Shown piece after piece: positions 48,721-60,696 of a stretch of 64,000 nt of DNA; within the stretch, counting starts at the first letter, position 1, and each line of letters opens with the position of its first letter. The notes beneath the pieces were generated by a model. It was given only the letters and a program-made list of their open reading frames with translations, had not been told where the DNA came from and ran no database searches. The DNA is from Pardosa pseudoannulata (taxonomy: Eukaryota; Arthropoda; Arachnida; Araneae; Lycosidae): contig CM063498.1 of assembly GCA_032207245.1 (NCBI GenBank), positions 53,045,169-53,109,168 on the forward strand. The letters run 5' to 3'. The position numbers and the translations under genes are program-made.

Positions 48721-49763
48721 TTAATTCTTATTTTTTACTTTATAAATAATATGTAAAATGTAACGACCATGGAGTACTTCGAAGTCAGAATTAAGATATA
48801 CAAAATAAAGTTCGAAAAAAATGATTTTAAACTTTAATAATAAGTATGCACAGCATAAAAAGTCATTTGAATGAAATGAAGTAATCATTAGCTTTCAAAA
48901 AACATGAATCGATCATTCCGTGTACAGCTAGCTCGATTCTTTTAGAGTCGGCTAACATTTCATAATATTGGTGGAATTTTGCCAGTTTAAAGGTCTCGTA
49001 TCTCCTTAAATGTTGGAAAACACAAAATTAAGAGAAGCATTGGTTGTAATTGAAATATGAAACTGAAATTGAAAAATTCCCCATGTCATGAAATTGATTT
49101 ACCTCGTTAATTTTCCTACTTAAATCATTTTATGGTTGATTAAGATTTTTTTTGAAGTGGCATGCAACTACTTAAATTAGATCGAAAGAAATGGATATTT
49201 ACAGAAATTAAACTTCACTATAAGAAAATCTTCATAATTTAGAAACTCCTAATAATTTCTAGAGAATTTAAATTCCCCTTAGAAATAGAGGATAATATTT
49301 AATCTTGTAATAATTAATTTGGTCTTTTATAAGAGAAAATAAATTAAATATTTTCCAATCAAAAGAAAATTAAGTTAGCAAAATACTAATATATTTACTA
49401 AATATTAATATATAAATTATTAATCTATACGATTTAAAATTCCTTTTTTTAGATTTCTGATCCAAAAATCACCAAATCACTTTATTTTTCAATGCTACAC
49501 ATCGGAATAAAGACAAACCCAGGATATGACGATAACTATAAAATAGATTCAGAAACTTATTACAATTACATCTGATGAAGTTGAATTTACTTATCTTATA
49601 GTAACAGAAAAAGATCGATTTAGTACCTAAAAATCAGTGAAAAAGACATATAGAATTTTTAGAGGAAATAACACGAAATGTCAACACATTGCAGCTGATT
49701 GAATTATGATAAAGAACTGTAAAAACTGCATCTATTTTCCTTATTACAGATAAAATTTTTTAC
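48721..49763. other. No gene seen
   Basis: AT-rich intergenic DNA without recognisable elements. Confidence 0.5.
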
Positions 49764-49950
49764 GTACGATACTTGACAACTTCCGGTTCCGGTTTATGGA
49801 ATATTCCAGCAGTTTCTTCGAGCCTATATAAGGCAGGCTGAGTCCCAAACGAGAGAGTCGTTAAGTGGATTTCTCCGTTTACAGAGTAAGCACGATGTGT
49901 TGTATTTTCCAACTGATTGCTAATAAACGATTGTTTTCGTGCTGTAGTCC
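49764..49950 (+). mobile_element. Partial LTR, plus orientation
   Basis: CGATACTTGACAACTTCCGG, GGAATATTCCAGCAGTTTCT, CCTATATAAGGCAG (TATA box), GAGAGAGTCGTTAAGTGGAT and CTAATAAACGATTGTTTTCG match, in order, the LTR at 50295-50658 read on the minus strand. The 5' part and the extreme 3' end are missing. Confidence 0.8.
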
Positions 49951-50294
49951 TTTCAATTCCACTTCTGACACCAAAATTGTTACAATTTTCAATGCTGGGT
50001 TCGGGGATTGAATGAGTTCTCTCGCCATTTTCTTTTCAATTTCGCCAAATCTACCCTCATTCTTTTTGATTTCATTTTCAATGTCGCCAAATCTTTCCTC
50101 ATTTGTTTTCCACTTTCTACGAAATATAGTCTATTTTAGTGTTTATCACACTTAGGATGTTAGAATTCATTTCTTCTAATTTTTCTTCTTGATCTCTCTG
50201 GCCCGCCTTTATGTCTTGCATAAGTTCAATGAGTATTTCCATCTTAGCCATCGCTCTTGTCTTCACCATTCAATCCTACTATCTGACACTAGAT
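49951..50294 (-). pseudogene. gag-like start with LTR end and primer-binding-site remnants
   Basis: On the minus strand, just after the LTR, AGTGTCAGATAGTAGGATT resembles a primer-binding site. Next comes a start codon and MAKMEILIELMQDIKAGQRD, EEKLEEMNSNILSVINTKID, a charged coiled-coil-like opening as in retrotransposon gag. Stops follow, although EENKNEGRFGEIEK-like pieces continue in another frame. Near 49980-50030 a second LTR 3' end (CCCAGCATTGAAAATTGTAA) and a second primer-binding-like TGGTGTCAGAAGTGGAATT appear, again on the minus strand, next to the plus-oriented LTR. Confidence 0.55.
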
Positions 50295-50658
50295 TGTTAT
50301 AATTATCAAAGATGGGTTCTGGGATTGAATGGACTGTAAGGAGTACAGCACGAAAACAATCATTTATTTGCAATCAGTTGGAAAATACAACATACCGTGC
50401 ATACTCTGTAAACCAAGAAATCCAATTAACGACTCTCTCTCGTATGGGACCCACCCTGCCTTATATAGGTCCGAAGAAACTGCTGGAATATTCCAGAAAC
50501 CGAAACCGGAAGTTGTCACGTATCGCCACACTTGGCAAAGTTTGGCGACACTTGGTGATATTTGGCGACAAAAAAATAGGTTGCCAAAACTGCCGCAAAC
50601 GAGCCGGTATCCATAGAGTCCCATGTTAAATTTAAGGTTCAGTTACAAATTCGTAACA
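50295..50658 (-). mobile_element. LTR of an unclassified LTR retrotransposon (364 bp)
   Basis: On the minus strand the LTR begins TGTTACGAATTTGTAACTG and ends TTTGATAATTATAACA (TG...CA with TGTTA/TAACA inverted ends). TATA box: CCTATATAAGGCAG. Polyadenylation signal: GCAAATAAATGATTG. A repeated GTTTGGCGACA / CACTTGGTGATATTTGGCGA block lies in the U3 part. The frames of 86-105 codons across it are passenger translations. Confidence 0.8.
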
Positions 50659-52399
50659 ATATTCTTAAAACAATTTAAAATGTGATTCAACGTAAAAGAA
50701 AATTTTTCATTCCACCAGCTACAAATTTAGAAGCTGTCACTACCGAGAATGAAAAATATTAACTTATTGTAAATGTTACAAGAATGCTTAACAATGTCGT
50801 AATTTGATATCGCTTCGTAGATGCATAATCTAAGTTTTAAAAGTTGCTTAGAAATGAAATGTAAGATTTCTAATTATACATTGTTTTTATTATTTTCAAC
50901 GCAGTAAAGTTCTTTTTGAAAGTTAATAGTCTCCTGCTTGAGAAAATTGCAATTTTTTCAGATTTCCATAGGAAATTAATTTCTAGGATTCCACTGAAAA
51001 CTGAAACTTTTGATCCTTGTCATTAGAAAATTAGAGAATTGTTTACTTTTTTTAAAGCTTCTGCTGTCATTTTTTAAAGAAAACTAGCTGCTTCGCATCC
51101 AGCCTTCGGTCTGAGTTTTAAAATATTTCACTTAAAGGTCCACTATTAAATCCACTATTAAAGATAACATATTAATAAAAATATTGAAATTTGATATTAA
51201 AATGAAGTTCTACATAATAAAACCTATGACAAAAGTTTTGCTTTAAAATATGGCAAATGGGAAAAAATTTTAGAATTCTATAATTATTGATTCTATAATT
51301 AGTGAAAAAGAAATCTCACCAAGATAAAACAGAAAAATGAAATAAATACATAAATTAAATGCCGAGAACAATTATTTTGCCTGAAAGCGTTATCAGATGA
51401 ATGAAATTATTTAAGGTATTTCAATTCTTATACAATGTAATTAAAAGATACCTACAGATTGTCACCAAGCTTAATTAAGAATAGGTGGAATACAGATTGA
51501 CGTCTCAAAATTGGATAACTAAAAATGCAACAATTAAATTAAGTGTTCCAAATTAATATTGATAAAACAAAATAAATAAGACTAAAACACCGAAAACAAT
51601 TATATTGTATAAAATTATATTTTAAACTTTAGTCAAAAGTAGCAAATATATCTCAACATTTCAGTTTCCATTTCTAAAATGAAAACTAATTTCTTTCCAT
51701 AATTTGCTTATTTCGTCTCTAACGTAGTTGAGTTTTAGATAACAAAACCAATAACCATATGTTAGTTTTCATTTAACAAATGGCAACTGAGAGATAAAAA
51801 CAAATTTGATATAATTTGGAGAGTTTTTAATTACTGAAAACTAAGATCTGGCAAAGATGATAAAATAGAAAAATAATGCTTTTCTAAAAAAGATAATTTT
51901 ACCGTTTAGCAGATGCATAACTATTATTACATACATATATTTTTTCAAAAATATATTTCTTTTCATTGAATTTTAATAGTATAGATATATTTTTATGTTA
52001 CTCGGAATACCAAAATATCAAGTGATAATAATGTCAACCTTGAATAACACTGTCAGTTTTTTAACACAGTTAGAAAGAGAGATATATATTGGAAATTTAA
52101 TAAGTTACAGTAACTTATCTAAATTTCATTCATTCTAGTACCTTTAAAAATGCTAATTTGATTTGAAAATTAACTATATTCTAATTGAGGCCTTTATTTG
52201 AAACTTAAATTTATAGATATGCCTGCAACTTAGATATTCTATATATAATTATCTATTCCCTGCCCAGACTAAAGGACAGATAATTTATACTCCAAACAGA
52301 AAGTATATATCTATTCCAAAGTTTAAATTAATTTTCTGATTATTTTACATACCAAAAAATACTTCTGGAAACAAAACTATTCGCTTTCATTAAAAAACT
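50659..52399. other. No gene seen
   Basis: AT-rich DNA. CTAGCTGCTTCGCATCCAGC with CCTTCGGTCTGAG at 51086-51117 is a GC-rich island that may be the end of an old repeat; no second copy here. Confidence 0.45.
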
Positions 52400-52677
52400 A
52401 GCATATAGCCCGTCATATGAGGGGATAAGTAAGATTTTCAATTTTTCAAAAATGTTAAGTACTTTATAAGGCAGATTAAAATGGTTTGTGTTTTTGGCTG
52501 AGGATTATTTGGTACAAGCTGAATTAATTTGTTTATCTTCATACTCCTCTGCAATTTCCCGATAGTGTGAATGCAGTTAATATTCATTTAGAAAGATAAT
52601 TCAAAGTTTTCTTAGAAACGTCGAAATTATCGTTAAGTTTTTTTCGAATTTTTTCTCCAGTAATTAATGGAAGCAAA

Positions 52678-52862
52678 AACCGAACGATGGCCGAATGGTA
52701 GAGCGTTGCTCTTCGGAACCGGAGTTCGCGGGTTCGAATCCCGCTGCTGGCATGGATGTTTGTAGCCGTTCGGAATCGGCTTTAAACTGTAGGTCCCGGT
52801 CTCATTAGCCCTCGTGTGCAAAACAGTAGACCGTAGCGCTCCAAACCAAACCAAAACCAAAC
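52678..52862 (+). mobile_element. tRNA-derived SINE, family 1, with 13-bp target duplication
   Basis: A box TGGCCGAATGG, B box GGTTCGAATCC (perfect), body with TCGGCTTTAAACTGTAGGTC and CCGGTCTCATTAGCCCTCGT, tail CCAAACCAAACCAAAACC. TAATGGAAGCAAA stands on both sides (52665-52677 and 52863-52875). The minus-strand frame with RDSNPRTPV across it is the familiar chance translation of a tRNA-like B box region, not a gene. Confidence 0.95.
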
Positions 52863-53006
52863 TAATGGAAGCAAAGGAATGAAACTATCATTTCTTCTAC
52901 TACACACTGGAGGTAGATAGAATTTGTCGTTAATACCGGTGACAAAATTTTAATTGTAACAAAAAAAAAAATCGATGATTAAATTTAAAATTATTACATG
53001 TGTACC

Positions 53007-54025
53007 TGTGCTAAAGATTTAATTCTGTGCTGTTATTTTTTACTGGTAATGAAGTTTTTACTGGTAATGGGTTGTTGACTGTGGAATTAAGTGGTTTTCT
53101 ATGGGGAACTAGGATTGTTTGTACCTGAAAGAGAAACCCATAGAAAAGACAATAAAAATATAATAATTAAGTGGGTGACGCATAATGGCAATACACGTTA
53201 TGACCTTAACCCTTAACTTAATATAAATTAAATTTGGCTTTTCGCCAACCTAAGTTTAAATTTTAAATTAAAAAAAGGAACACAATAGGCATTAAATTAA
53301 AAGAGAGAAGTTATTAAATGAATACATTTTATTGATATTGATATGAAATTTAGATAAAATTAACATAAGACGATTGAACTTTTGTTTAAAATATAAAAAT
53401 TAATATAAAAAGGGAGAAAATAAAAATGGACCAAAAAAAAAAGCTGATTATGGTGAATCGAATTCAGAATTCCTCCTCAGGATGCTGGATACCAGGATAC
53501 TAGGTTTCTTCCTCTGTTCCATGTCTCTGCAGCGAGTCTAAGTGCAAGATCAAGCCTTTGGGTCAGGACGGCAGTCTGGGAAGCTCAAGAGCAAGTGAAA
53601 AAAAAATCTCTCTAACTAACTATCTTGAGTCTGCAGGACTGCAACGGCTGGCAACCACTGACCGCTGGAATACTAATCAACATTCCAATGGCCTGGTGGC
53701 ACGGGGGAAAACCGCCAAGCGCAGGACTAAAAACATGCCAATGTGTGTAGAGGGGTACGTCATATCATCAGAAAAAAAGGGTGAAAATTATAAAGCTATT
53801 GCAGCGCAGCGCTCGCCAAGGAGACACCACGTGACGCTCCTGGTATGTGTGATGTAACCTGATTGAAAATCCAGGGCATCTTATGCGTTAAAAAAAGGGG
53901 TTTTTCGCCTCACCAACGTGATAATTGGGAGCACAGCAGGAAAGTTACACATAAGGAATTTTTTTTAAGTGAAGCTTATGGAATTAAATGGGAACTGAAT
54001 GGAAAGTAAATGGAACGTTATGACA
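53007..54025. mobile_element. Solo LTR (1019 bp) with 5-bp target duplication
   Basis: The sequence starts TGTGCTAAAG and ends TTATGACA, the TG...CA form of an LTR. It is flanked by GTACC at 53002-53006 and 54026-54030. Removing it and one GTACC restores the family X text GTACCTAAT seen near 39460. It contains a GC-richer block (53550-53870) whose 99-codon frame has no recognisable motif. Orientation and superfamily are not determined. Confidence 0.8.
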
Positions 54026-54511
54026 GTACCTAATCTATTATTTAAGCGAAATATAAGAGAAAACTATTTACGTAACATCTAAGTTCAGTAATAAAACGTA
54101 TGAAAATATAACAAACGATATTTAAATCATTTAAAATAAGAGATGATTAAATGAGATAGTTAAAGGAATGACGTCATAATGCAAGAAAAAATTTTACTTT
54201 TACTTATTTATTATGTGACAAATTTATAAATTTAATCGCCTACTCTTGACAGGGAAAAATAGAGCTTGAAATAATGGCATTAAATTCTAGAAAAGGGAAG
54301 AAGTGGTAATTTCAAACATTGCTAACCGTAACTCATCAAGAATTAAATATGAATGCTTCTATCTATTCTAGGTACAAACGCTTCATATATTCGAGGACAG
54401 ACGGACAGATAACTAAGGGCTATTATTATATGGGAGGATAAACATATATTTGAAGTTTAATGTTATAAAATTAATAATTAATATTATAATTAATAATTAA
54501 TTTTAAGAATA

Positions 54512-54830
54512 ATTAATTTAGCTCAGTCATAAAAGACAGCGATCTCGAAACTGAAAGGTTGCAGGTTCGGGACTGGAGCTGGCCTAAGATTGTAATGTTT
54601 GTTAATGATGAAAGGGTCACGTAAAATATTCTCATGGTCTCAAAGTCCTCGAAGTTCTCAAACGATACCTATGGGGGTGTCAAGCGAATCCTGGTTTTCT
54701 TCTGCTTGGTCCCTGATTCTAGATTACGAGGACCCAGTTGAGGTAATATTACTATCATCCGTAACATATCTTAAGCTACACGTGTTCCACGTGTGGTGCT
54801 AAATAAGTAACATGTTCTCAGCTTTGTTAA
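54512..54830 (+). mobile_element. tRNA-derived SINE, family 2 (fullest copy)
   Basis: A-box-like TTAGCTCAGTCAT, B box GGTTGCAGGTTCGGGACTGG (GGTTCGGGACT in place of GGTTCGANTCC), then GAGCTGGCCTAAGAT, the body CTCAAACGATACCTATGGGG, GGTCCCTGATTCTAGATTAC, GAGGACCCAGTTGAGG, and a short ACACGTGTTCCACGTGT palindrome near 54779. Other pieces are at 16936 (head) and 27170 (body). Its flanks on both sides are ATTAATAATTA simple repeats. Confidence 0.7.
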
Positions 54831-55617
54831 GGCGTTAGGATAATGTCTGTATTGACTGCTGTATTGGGAAAAATTGATATTACAATTTATAATTAATAAT
54901 ATAATAAATGGTTAATTTTATAATTAATAACTAATGCTATCATTAATAATTAATAATTATTATTAAATACCATTATTAACAGTAATCATTAATAATTACT
55001 AATTAATATAATTAAAGAATGTGTTTTATTTAGCTATTAATCATTGTACTCTACTAACCTAAATCGAGATATGTCACTGATGAGATTCTTTAAAAGAATT
55101 AAAGTACCCATCCAAATAGAAATGTTAATCTTTAGACATGAATGAAATCTTAAATACTTTTGCAAACAATCGCTTTGTTACTAATTGCAGTGGAATAAAC
55201 TGGTAAGTAAAATGGTAATCACTGTTAGAAATATGCCATATAAAAAGATAAAATGAAATAGCTCCAATAAATATTACAAAACTGTATAGTGCCTTACAGT
55301 TATATTAAATATTATAACATAAACAAATGATTTAGTAGATTTTATTCATTTAAGAACGTAATTAAGGAAAATGTGTAGAATAATACGTTATTGATTGGCC
55401 ACCAGAAATAAATGAGGAAAAAAGTTAAATTCCGATCACGATTTTGACCTGTGAAGAGATGAACTAAGTGATGACTAAAACATTTTAAGGTATAATTTTG
55501 ATCAACATACAAAAATTCATTAATATCAGTCTAACTCTTTTGGAAGGCATAGTGAAGGCAGATTGCAGACATACACATACATACAAAAAAAAAAAGAACT
55601 TATATGCTCGCGCGCGC
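54831..55617. other. No gene; ATTAATAATTA simple repeat
   Basis: 54885-55015 is built from ATTAATAATTA words; the same kind of repeat precedes the SINE at 54466-54515. The rest is AT-rich DNA without features. Confidence 0.55.
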
Positions 55618-55661
55618 ACACACACATACACACACATATATATACATATATATATATATAT

Positions 55662-55726
<65 letters not shown>

Positions 55727-55738
55727 CATATATATGTA
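55618..55738. repeat. (CA)n then (TA)n microsatellite
   Basis: Short CA repeats pass into about 110 bp of TA, ending with TGTA at the LTR border. Confidence 0.95.
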
Positions 55739-56028
55739 TGACATGGTCCGAGTAAACACACTAGAGTCCTGACATCAGCTTCATATCTTTATTTAAACTC
55801 ACCAACACTCTACTCACAATGGCGTCTCATTTTGGCGCCCAACTGCAAACAAAGGCAGTATTCACTACTTCGAGGAGCCACGTCTGCCTATAGTAATTGA
55901 TTATCGCTCTCTCCCCATATCACTGCTCGTGAGCCGTATTTATGTGACTAGTAACGCGAGGCGCGTTACTCCCATTAAAAGAATCCCTAATTAAATCTCT
56001 TAAATTACTCTAGATTATTATCCTGACA
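55739..56028 (-). mobile_element. Solo LTR (290 bp) inside TA repeats
   Basis: In plus orientation it starts TGACATGG and ends ATCCTGACA. On the minus strand the order is TATA-like CACATAAATACGGC, then the polyadenylation signal in TTTAAATAAAGATATG, which gives its direction. TGTA flanks both sides (55735-55738, 56029-56032), a 4-bp target duplication of the gypsy type, though TGTA is also easy to find in such repeats. There is no internal coding region. Confidence 0.7.
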
Positions 56029-56460
<432 letters not shown>

Positions 56461-56462
<2 letters not shown>

Positions 56463-57289
56463 AAACAGCGGGAGAGAGTGATTAATTGTTCTATAACAAA
56501 TTCTCCTAATATCTTTGATTGATATTTTATTTTTATATTATGATATAAATAATATAAGACTAAACTTAATATTTTGTTATAAATATAACATTTAGAGATA
56601 CAATGTTTAATTTATTAAATTTAATATTAGTTTCAAATTGTATGTTTAAATGTGAAAATACACATGAGTACTCAAAAACCATGAAAGGGGACTAGTTGAA
56701 ATGTAACAAGTGATTAGTTTAACATTTTTTAATTTTGAAAATATTAAAAACTCGAAATTGTGTAATAAATTAATTATTATCACACGCGTAATTTATAAAC
56801 CTTATGATTTAAAAATCACACGTTTTAATTTACTTAAAGAATGGAAAACTGTAAACTCAAACACTGAGATTATATTTTTTAACACATTTTTCACGTTATT
56901 TGAAGAAGTTTAATTTATTTTGTCCAAAAATAACTTTTACGATTTTCTTGCAAAAATGAAATGTAATATCGTATTTAGTCTTCATGAAATTCTTCCGCAA
57001 AAGTTCTTATTTTTAAATCTTTATGATTCCTTTGGAATTATAGTATAAACTTTAGTTCTCTAGGTTTAGATAATAAAGAGTTTTAAAATTTGACGTTAAT
57101 ATTTTGAACTATAAATCTTTAAAGAATAGGTAAACAGTCTTCAGCTTTTGTCAGAAAAATCTTTGTGTCCTTAAAATATTTTTAAAAATGATTTTTTTAA
57201 ATGTCTTGAATGTACATCACCTGAAAATAGACAGTCATCCTAATATAAAAGACTTCGATTCAAGTAAAAGAAGTTATGTAAACATCTCG
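56461..57289. other. No gene seen
   Basis: AT-rich DNA. The 67-codon frame at 56710-56913 has no recognisable motif. Confidence 0.5.
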
Positions 57290-57610
57290 GTGTAATAAAA
57301 CAATCTTTATTGAAACATCCTATCCAATTCCCGAATTAAGTAGAGGTATGAGGAAATAAGCTATGACAATATGAATGCAATTCTGTGTTCTTTATACTTG
57401 TTCTCTCTCTGGATAACTTTTCTATTTCCCATTTTATCGGAAGATATTTCTTTTCTTTACTTTTAGAACGATATTACGCTGGAACAGATATTGCGGGGGA
57501 AAACTCCCATGACATATCGGTTGATAGATAAAAAAGGCTAAATCTTACCAAGTGTCATAATAAAAGAATGTGACAACTGTGTTCTTTGAAAAGAACAATT
57601 CTTAATTTTT
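57290..57610 (+). repeat. Diverged repeat Y, copy 1
   Basis: Shares with 61490-61830 the ordered blocks CAATTC.GAATTAAGTAGA, TTGTTCTCTCTCTGGA, AGGAAGATATT.CTTTTCTT, ACTCCCATGA and AAGTGTCATAATAAA, at roughly 75 percent similarity by eye. Confidence 0.65.
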
Positions 57611-58804
57611 TATTCATATTTTTCTTACTAGAATGAATGAAATGAAAAGATTTTCGTTTATAGTAATGTTGAGGAAATTATCCTTTTCTCCTAATTTCTT
57701 TTGTTTAATTTAAAGTTCGTATTATTAGAATAAAATTCATCTCAAATATTCTTCTATTCTAAATAATTTGAATTGTACTTTTATAAGTTTGAACTCAAAA
57801 TAACAAAATACTACCACTGTTCGATAAAAAAGTTACAAGGAAACTGTATACAGCTTTCATTTAATAAACTAAAACATTTTTACTTATTTCTCAATATAAT
57901 TTCTGAAAACGTTAAAGATCTATTAACTTTGGTACATTTATCTCACCGTGGCACTAGTTTGAACAACCCTTCATGATATTATTATTGTCATATTTTAAAA
58001 ATTCTCTAAAATAGTGTTTTTTGTTTAATCGTTATGAACTTCAAAGCGTTTTTCGCCAAAAATTCATTTAAGACGACAGTGGACCTTTAGAGCACACTTT
58101 TTTTCTTTGAAATGAATTTCCTTCAAGATTGATAATGTTATTAGTAGTATTAACATATAAATATTTTAAAAATTTGAAGGCAAAATATTAATTAGTTTTG
58201 GAGTTATTAATTATTAATTGTTTCATAATTAGCTTAATTGAAAATGCTCCAAGTGGATCAGTTTTGCATAAAATATAATAAAAAAATTTTAAGTATACCT
58301 TATAGACTTTACAAAAAAATGTAGTTGTTTCTGTAAACATTCATAGAAAATATAAAGAGAGAAAAATTATGATGATAATACCCATATTTTGCAGAATAAA
58401 CATCTATAGCGGTTAATTAATATGCGTAACTAACATATTATATGTTTCAAAACATACCCGTTTCGACTAAACTTTATTTTATAATCTCTAACGTAAATAA
58501 TATGGGAATTTCAGAGACGATGATTTATTTCCAATGTGCCTGGAGTACTTTAAACATTTGTAACACATGAAAATTTTACTTCTGAGTAAACAGCATTTGG
58601 AGTTATTATTGCTATATCTAGAAGTAATTATAAGCTTATTATACCCATAAGTAATGATAAAATGATGGGAATGAAAAAATTCTTTTTTGCTCCGTATTCC
58701 TAATTATATATTCTTTCACTATTCCCTAAAATCGAAAATTTGAATTTTCGGTTGATTTTAGCCAATTTGAAAATTTACCATCATTTTAATTGTCGAAACA
58801 AATG
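57611..58804. other. No gene; short shared segment
   Basis: 57930-58010 (GGCACTAGTTTGAACAACCC, TTCATGATATTA) matches 59425-59480, showing that the duplicated block at 58.8-59.9 kb has an extra partial copy here. The rest is featureless. Confidence 0.45.
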
Positions 58805-59860
58805 AAAATCCATTGGGGGAAATATATAGGTTATATGTTGCAGAATCTCCCATTGCTATTATTAAGCTTTACTTTCTATTGACGTATTGGATTCATTCTT
58901 CGGTAGTAAACATTGGATTCCTTTTGATTTAACGGTCGTCGAATAAACACCCTGCAATCTGCAAAGAATTTTTCTTGGGTTAAATTCTCTGGCTTCTAAA
59001 AATCCTTTAAAACCTACAAATAATTCAATATTCCATATTATGCGATTAGACACACAATGTTTCATTGCCGTCCTGGAGGTGAATTGCATCTTGAACCAAT
59101 AGAGTTGTCAACCTCACTTATTAAAGTCTTAAACTTATTGAGGAACGTATTGAACAAATGTTGTATCACATTTGATTTAACGGTCGTCGAATAAACACCC
59201 TGCAATCTGCAAAGAATTTTTCTCGGGATAAATTCTCTGGCTTCTAAAAATCCTTTAAAACCTACAAATAATTCAATATTCCATATTATGCGATTAGACA
59301 CACAATGTTTCATTGCCGTCCTGGAGGTGAATTGCATCTTGAACCAATAGAGTTGTCAACCTCACTTATTAAAGTCTTAAACGTTTTGAGTTATGTAATT
59401 CCATACACGTTAATACAATTATACCAGTGAGGCATAAGTTTGAACAACCCTCCATGATACTTTTCCTGTTTTAAAAATATTCTAAATAAAAACCCGACAG
59501 AAAAAAATCTATGGGATATATGTTGTAGGAACTCCCGTTACCATTATGCTATGTAACGATTTGGTTTGTTGAAACGTATTGGTTCATTCTTTACTGGTAA
59601 GCGTTGACTTCCTCTTGATTTAACTGTGATAGTATAAGCACCCTGAAATCTACACATTTCACTCAGGATGAATTTTTCGGTTTCTAGAAATTATATAACT
59701 GAAAATAACTCAAATTTTGCATGTTAAGTTATTAGAGACACAGTGTTTCATTGACTTTCGGAAACTCAATTGCCTCTTGAACTCAACTAGATGTCGGTCT
59801 AACTACAGTCCTAACTGCATTAAGTGATGTAATATAGATGAATATTGGGTTTAGCAGCTA
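58805..59860. repeat. Direct repeats: two near-identical ~240-bp units and one diverged
   Basis: 58926-59133 and 59169-59382 are almost identical (TTTAACGGTCGTCGAATAAA, CACCCTGCAATCTGCAAAGA, GCCGTCCTGGAGGTGAATTG). A third, diverged copy lies at 59610-59850 (TTTAACTGTGATAGTATAAG, CACCCTGAAATCTACAC). Upstream portions (TATATGTTGCAGAATCTCCC at 58835; TATATGTTGTAGGAACTCCC at 59517) pair over a ~690-bp period. The two minus-strand frames MQFTSRTAMKHCVS are duplicates of one another and resemble no family known to me. Confidence 0.8.
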
Positions 59861-60496
59861 CCTGTAATTTTATTAGAGGACCAACTGTTTACATACTAAT
59901 AGCATTAAGACACTGATTTATCTGGTTTTTTGATCATCTATTTAAAAAAGTTGTCTTTTTAAATAAAGGAAATTATAGATAAATTTCCCATAGGGATGTT
60001 AATATTTCACTAATAAGATTAATTTTTTCTGAAGAATTTATATTATTTTTATTAGTTATTTTAGATGCAATAAATATAATTACTTTTTCATTTTGATAAT
60101 AAATTTACGGACTAATCACACGGGAAGTGAAATCAGTAGAAAAAGTAAAAAGCATAAAAATGAAATAAATGATAATATACCAGTTAAGTTTAAATATTTG
60201 TTACATTGGTAAAACGGAAAAGCGAAATTTAGACTTCAAAATCTGATGTCTCAAAAGAGGCTAATTTAGTATTTTAACAGCAAAAAGTTACTTTGGAATA
60301 ATCCTCTACATCGAACAGCAGTCACTTCTGTTATGATTACTGATAATACATTATTTTAAATCGGATTTAAAATGGGATTTTCATAAATTTATGTTATAAA
60401 TTTGTAAGGACCAAAGAAACTGTCTGCAGCTTTTCTCCAGATATTCCTGTTTCAGTAAATTATTGAACATTTTTTAAAGTTCTAATACTTTGTTCT
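59861..60496. other. No gene seen
   Basis: AT-rich DNA without recognisable features. Confidence 0.5.
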
Positions 60497-60508
60497 AATA
60501 CTTGAAGT

Positions 60509-60692
60509 GCCGAACGATGGCCGATTGGTTAGGGTGCTGGCCTTCGGTACCGGAGATCGTGGGTTCGAATCCCACTGTGGCATGGATGTTCGTAGCCGTT
60601 CGGAATCGGCTTTAAGCTGTAGGTCCCGGTCTCATTAGCCCTCGTGTTGCAAAAAGTAGACCGTAGCACTCCAAACCAAACCAAACAAAACC
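60509..60692 (+). mobile_element. tRNA-derived SINE, family 1, with 12-bp target duplication
   Basis: The best-preserved head of the family: A box TGGCCGATTGG, B box GGTTCGAATCC, and spacing as in a tRNA gene. The body and CCAAACCAAACC tail match the 52678 copy. AATACTTGAAGT (60497-60508) and AATACTTAAAGT (60693-60704) form the target duplication with one mismatch. It is not a functional tRNA, as the 3' acceptor half does not pair. Confidence 0.95.
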
Positions 60693-60696
60693 AATA

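Larger units (their letters stand above)
52400..54435 (+). repeat. Dispersed repeat family X, copy 3 (twice interrupted)
   Basis: The family X pieces are 52400-52677, 52876-53006 and 54031-54435. They carry the same landmarks as the copy at 39.0 kb (CATATAGCCCGTCATATGAG, TTTGGCTGAGGATTATTTGG, GTTAATACCGGTGACAAAAT, GAATGACGTCATAA, TCAAGAATTAAATATGAATG, CGAGGACAGACGGACAGATA). The breaks are a family 1 SINE and a solo LTR, each with its own target duplication. Confidence 0.8.

Noticed and set aside
52633..52860. A 75-residue minus-strand protein with RDSNPRTP
   Set aside because: It is the antisense translation of a tRNA-derived SINE, a well-known annotation artefact.
53558..53857. A 99-residue plus-strand protein
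   Set aside because: It lies inside a solo LTR delimited by a target duplication and has no recognisable domain.
60509..60582. A tRNA gene (perfect A and B boxes)
   Set aside because: The B box is followed by SINE body and CCAAA tail, the acceptor stem does not form, and a target duplication flanks the whole unit.
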